Positions 62,311 to 64,000 of a stretch of DNA of 64,000 bases are shown one piece after another. The notes beneath the pieces were generated by a model, which saw nothing but the letters and a program-made list of their open reading frames with translations, was not told where the DNA came from and did no database searches. Made by a program: the position numbers and the translations under genes. The stretch comes from an uncultured Muribaculaceae bacterium (GTDB lineage Bacteria; Bacteroidota; Bacteroidia; Bacteroidales; Muribaculaceae): contig CAJOFM010000001.1 in assembly GCA_905233915.1 (NCBI GenBank), forward strand, positions 506,554-570,553, written 5' to 3'. How positions within the stretch are numbered: position 1 is the stretch's first letter; the number at the start of each line of letters is the position of its first letter.

Positions 62311-63684
62311 TTGGATTACTATGAGGAATCAACTACTTTCAAATCATTAGCTCTCCTGACCTGCCTTTCGTGCGCTCTCGGCGCCAGTGCCTACAACTTT
62401 GTGTCTAATGGCATCTATTACAACATTACAGGCACCAACAAGGTTGAGGTCACCTATGGCTCGAACAAGTATACTGGCCAAGTGAATATACCCACGACTG
62501 TTACCTACAGTGGTACTACCTATCAAGTGAAGGCTATCGGCGTAAGAGCATTTGAATATTGCTCTGATCTGACTGGCGTGACCATTCCCACCTCGGTGAC
62601 CGAAATCTGCGATAATGCTTTTGCCTATAGTGGATTGAAAACCGTGAATGTCCCGTCTTCTGTGACCACCATCGGTTATATGGCATTCCGCACATGCTCT
62701 TCTTTAACGAGTTTGACGCTAAACTATGGTTTGAAAACAATCGGTGAACGAGCATTTGAATACTTCAATCCCACGAGTGTGACTATCCCTAACTCGGTGA
62801 CCAGCATGGGCATGTATGCTTTTCAGAACTGCACGTCGCTGACCCATGTGGTCATCGGCAGCGGCATGACCAGCATCGGCGCCATGGCCTTTAACGGCTG
62901 CGAGGATTTGGATCGTGGCACCATCATTTGCCTGGCCCTGGTTCCGCCCACAATCAATTCTCAGAACACATTCGATGGCGGCCACTACGACTACACTGTC
63001 CTGTATGTTCCACAGAGCGTTTACGCTGACTACCAGCAGGCCAGCTATTGGAGCAATTTCTATTGCATGCGTGGAATATGGACGCTTGACGACGCGCTGA
63101 ACGTGGAGGGTGGCTCTATCCACTTCGAGAGCACGGGCGACTATCCCTGGCTAGTGGTATGGGAATCAGATAATGCCTGTGCGATGTCGGGTAATAAGGG
63201 CGTTGCCAACACCACCTCGACGCTGACGGCCACTGTGACCCTCACCGAGGACACCCCGTTCTCGTTTGCCTACAAGGCCTGGGGCGAGACCAGTTCTACT
63301 GGATCAGTCATCTATGACAAGTGTGAGTTTGCCTTCGATGGAGCCGTAGTGTTATCGTCAGGCGCTGCTGATAATACAGAGTGGATCACCTTCGAGTACA
63401 TGTTGCCCGCCGGCACCCACACTGTGTCGTGGACTTACACCAAGGACGGCAGCGTCGATCCCGAGGGCGACTACTTCGCCATCGACAACGTCCGCCTGGG
63501 CAGTGACTCAAAGCGCGGTGACATCAATGGTGACGGCTTAGTCAATGTGGCTGACGTGACGGCCCTGATCCAGATTGTCCTGAACAGCACACCCGTTGAC
63601 CTCTCTATTGCCGACCTGAGTGGCGACGGCCAGGTCAATGTGGCCGACGTGACTGCTCTTATTCAGCTGGTTTTGAACAATTAA
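62311..63684 (+). CDS. BspA-like leucine-rich-repeat surface protein with dockerin-like tail; apparent frame break in signal peptide
   Basis: The open frame (457 codons from a TTG at 62311) encodes BspA-type leucine-rich repeats at about 65-235 (DLTGVTIPTSVTEICDNAFA, then SLTSLTLNYGLKTIGERAFE). A jelly-roll-like domain follows at about 265-395, with a dockerin-like pair at 403-457. Such repeats bind host proteins or glycans on the cell surface in related species. The N-terminus in this frame is acidic and odd. The ATG at 62321 instead reads MRNQLLSN and stops after nine codons; one extra A in the AAA at 62341-62343 would give a normal signal peptide (MRNQLLSKSLALLTCLSCAL). So the gene is either broken, switchable, or affected by a sequence error. 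Confidence 0.78.
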   Translation: MDYYEESTTFKSLALLTCLSCALGASAYNFVSNGIYYNITGTNKVEVTYGSNKYTGQVNIPTTVTYSGTTYQVKAIGVRAFEYCSDLTGVTIPTSVTEICDNAFAYSGLKTVNVPSSVTTIGYMAFRTCSSLTSLTLNYGLKTIGERAFEYFNPTSVTIPNSVTSMGMYAFQNCTSLTHVVIGSGMTSIGAMAFNGCEDLDRGTIICLALVPPTINSQNTFDGGHYDYTVLYVPQSVYADYQQASYWSNFYCMRGIWTLDDALNVEGGSIHFESTGDYPWLVVWESDNACAMSGNKGVANTTSTLTATVTLTEDTPFSFAYKAWGETSSTGSVIYDKCEFAFDGAVVLSSGAADNTEWITFEYMLPAGTHTVSWTYTKDGSVDPEGDYFAIDNVRLGSDSKRGDINGDGLVNVADVTALIQIVLNSTPVDLSIADLSGDGQVNVADVTALIQLVLNN

Positions 63685-63742
63685 AAGATAAAAGAGAAGA
63701 GATAATAGATAAGTGAATTTGCGTTCTTCGCCTGAAACTTTT

Positions 63743-63832
63743 TTAACGTGCTGCGCACGGGAAATTATTCAAATTCAATTAAAATTTTAAAATAATAATT
63801 TGTTTAATTTCCCGTGCGTCAAGCACGGTTAA
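63743..63832. repeat. Long imperfect inverted repeat downstream of the LRR gene
   Basis: CGCACGGGAAATTA (63754-63767) and TAATTTCCCGTGCG (63805-63818) are exact complements. Outer arms TTAACGTGCT (63743-63752) and AGCACGGTTAA (63822-63832) extend the stem with a small interruption, and inner CAAATT/AATTTG pairs also match. The whole can fold into one hairpin of about 90 bases. It may end the LRR transcript or be a small mobile inverted-repeat element. Confidence 0.65.
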
Positions 63833-63910
63833 TTGTTGCGCGTCAGCCATCAGAGAAATCAGATAAGTCAGTTGTTTTTTAAGAGAGCGCGGATGCAGTT
63901 TTTTTAGGCG

Positions 63911-63974
63911 TAAGGTTCATTTTGCAGGATGAAAATCACATATAGTGGTTCTAAGGTTCATTTTGCAGGATGAA
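63911..63974. repeat. Direct repeat, 23 bases, period 41
   Basis: TAAGGTTCATTTTGCAGGAT followed by GAA occurs at 63911-63933 and again at 63952-63974, separated by 18 unrelated bases. The word has TTCAT/ATGAA ends. The rest of the tail (63685-64000) has no open frame that I would call a gene; the repeats could belong to a regulatory region or an array continuing outside the window. Confidence 0.7.
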
Positions 63975-64000
63975 TTTTCAAGGCGATTATTGCATAGCGG

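Noticed and set aside
63911..63974. CRISPR array
   Set aside because: Only two copies of a 23-base repeat with an 18-base spacer are seen, and no cas gene is present. Repeat and spacer lengths are below the usual range.

Overview
The window is a stretch of chromosome from a member of the Bacteroidales, most likely a gut Muribaculaceae- or Prevotellaceae-like organism (inference). The evidence is Bacteroidota-type promoters (TTTG, 19-22 bases, TAnnTTTG) ahead of many genes, almost no Shine-Dalgarno sequences, many lipoproteins with short lipoboxes, DUF6029 and Omp28 family proteins, BspA-type leucine-rich repeats, and secreted proteins ending in dockerin-like repeats or type IX secretion (T9SS)-like tails. 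No rRNA, tRNA, integrase, transposase or CRISPR array was found. Most of the window is ordinary core genome.

Layout. 1-9 kb, minus strand: a truncated dipeptidyl peptidase III with two small lipoproteins, rlmI and rseP (4-base overlap), dxr, a THUMP-like RNA methyltransferase, and a TPR protein that appears to span the inner membrane. 9.4-13.7 kb, plus: a TonB-type protein, a Lys/Glu/Ala-rich exported coiled coil, tgt, and an LptF/G permease. 14-19.5 kb, plus: an envelope thiol cluster of a TlpA-like thioredoxin, a DUF6029 protein, two Omp28-type CxxC proteins and a small secreted protein with a dockerin-like tail. 19.5-25.8 kb, minus: uvrB-ygiQ-PAP2 phosphatase joined by 4-base overlaps, then ridA and a C1 aminopeptidase. 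A candidate small RNA with its own promoter and terminator lies at about 25.9 kb, before mutS2.

26-31 kb, plus: mutS2, an M3 peptidase and a GNAT acetyltransferase. 31.2-39.3 kb: a lipoprotein on the minus strand, then a YugP-type zinc protease, hisS, a Crp/Fnr regulator, two lipoproteins, an MBL hydrolase, a UmuD-like peptidase without umuC, and an LtaS-like membrane protein. 39.3-42.2 kb, minus: comEC and aroE. 42.4-45.2 kb: an MCE/MlaD protein and dnaA, whose leader is rich in dyad symmetry. 45.3-48.3 kb, minus: a cation/proton antiporter and an MgtC-like protein. 48.4-52.4 kb, plus: a secreted phosphodiesterase-family protein, nrnA, a DUF4827 lipoprotein and glmM. 52.5-57.8 kb, minus: two paralogous secreted endonuclease I proteins and rlmN. 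57.9-62 kb, minus: an esterase, pruA and rocD, the last two converting ornithine to glutamate. 62.3-64 kb: a leucine-rich-repeat surface protein with an apparent frame break in its signal peptide, followed by a large inverted repeat and a short direct repeat.

The observations I rate highest are the candidate small RNA at 25.9 kb, a paired dockerin-like module shared by four exported proteins from three loci, the inverted-repeat-flanked promoter of the YugP-type protease, the dyad cluster before dnaA, the one-base frame break in the leucine-rich-repeat gene, and the stand-alone UmuD-like protease. I saw no complete, unmistakably new multi-gene system; the thiol cluster at 14-19.5 kb is the best candidate for an under-described one.
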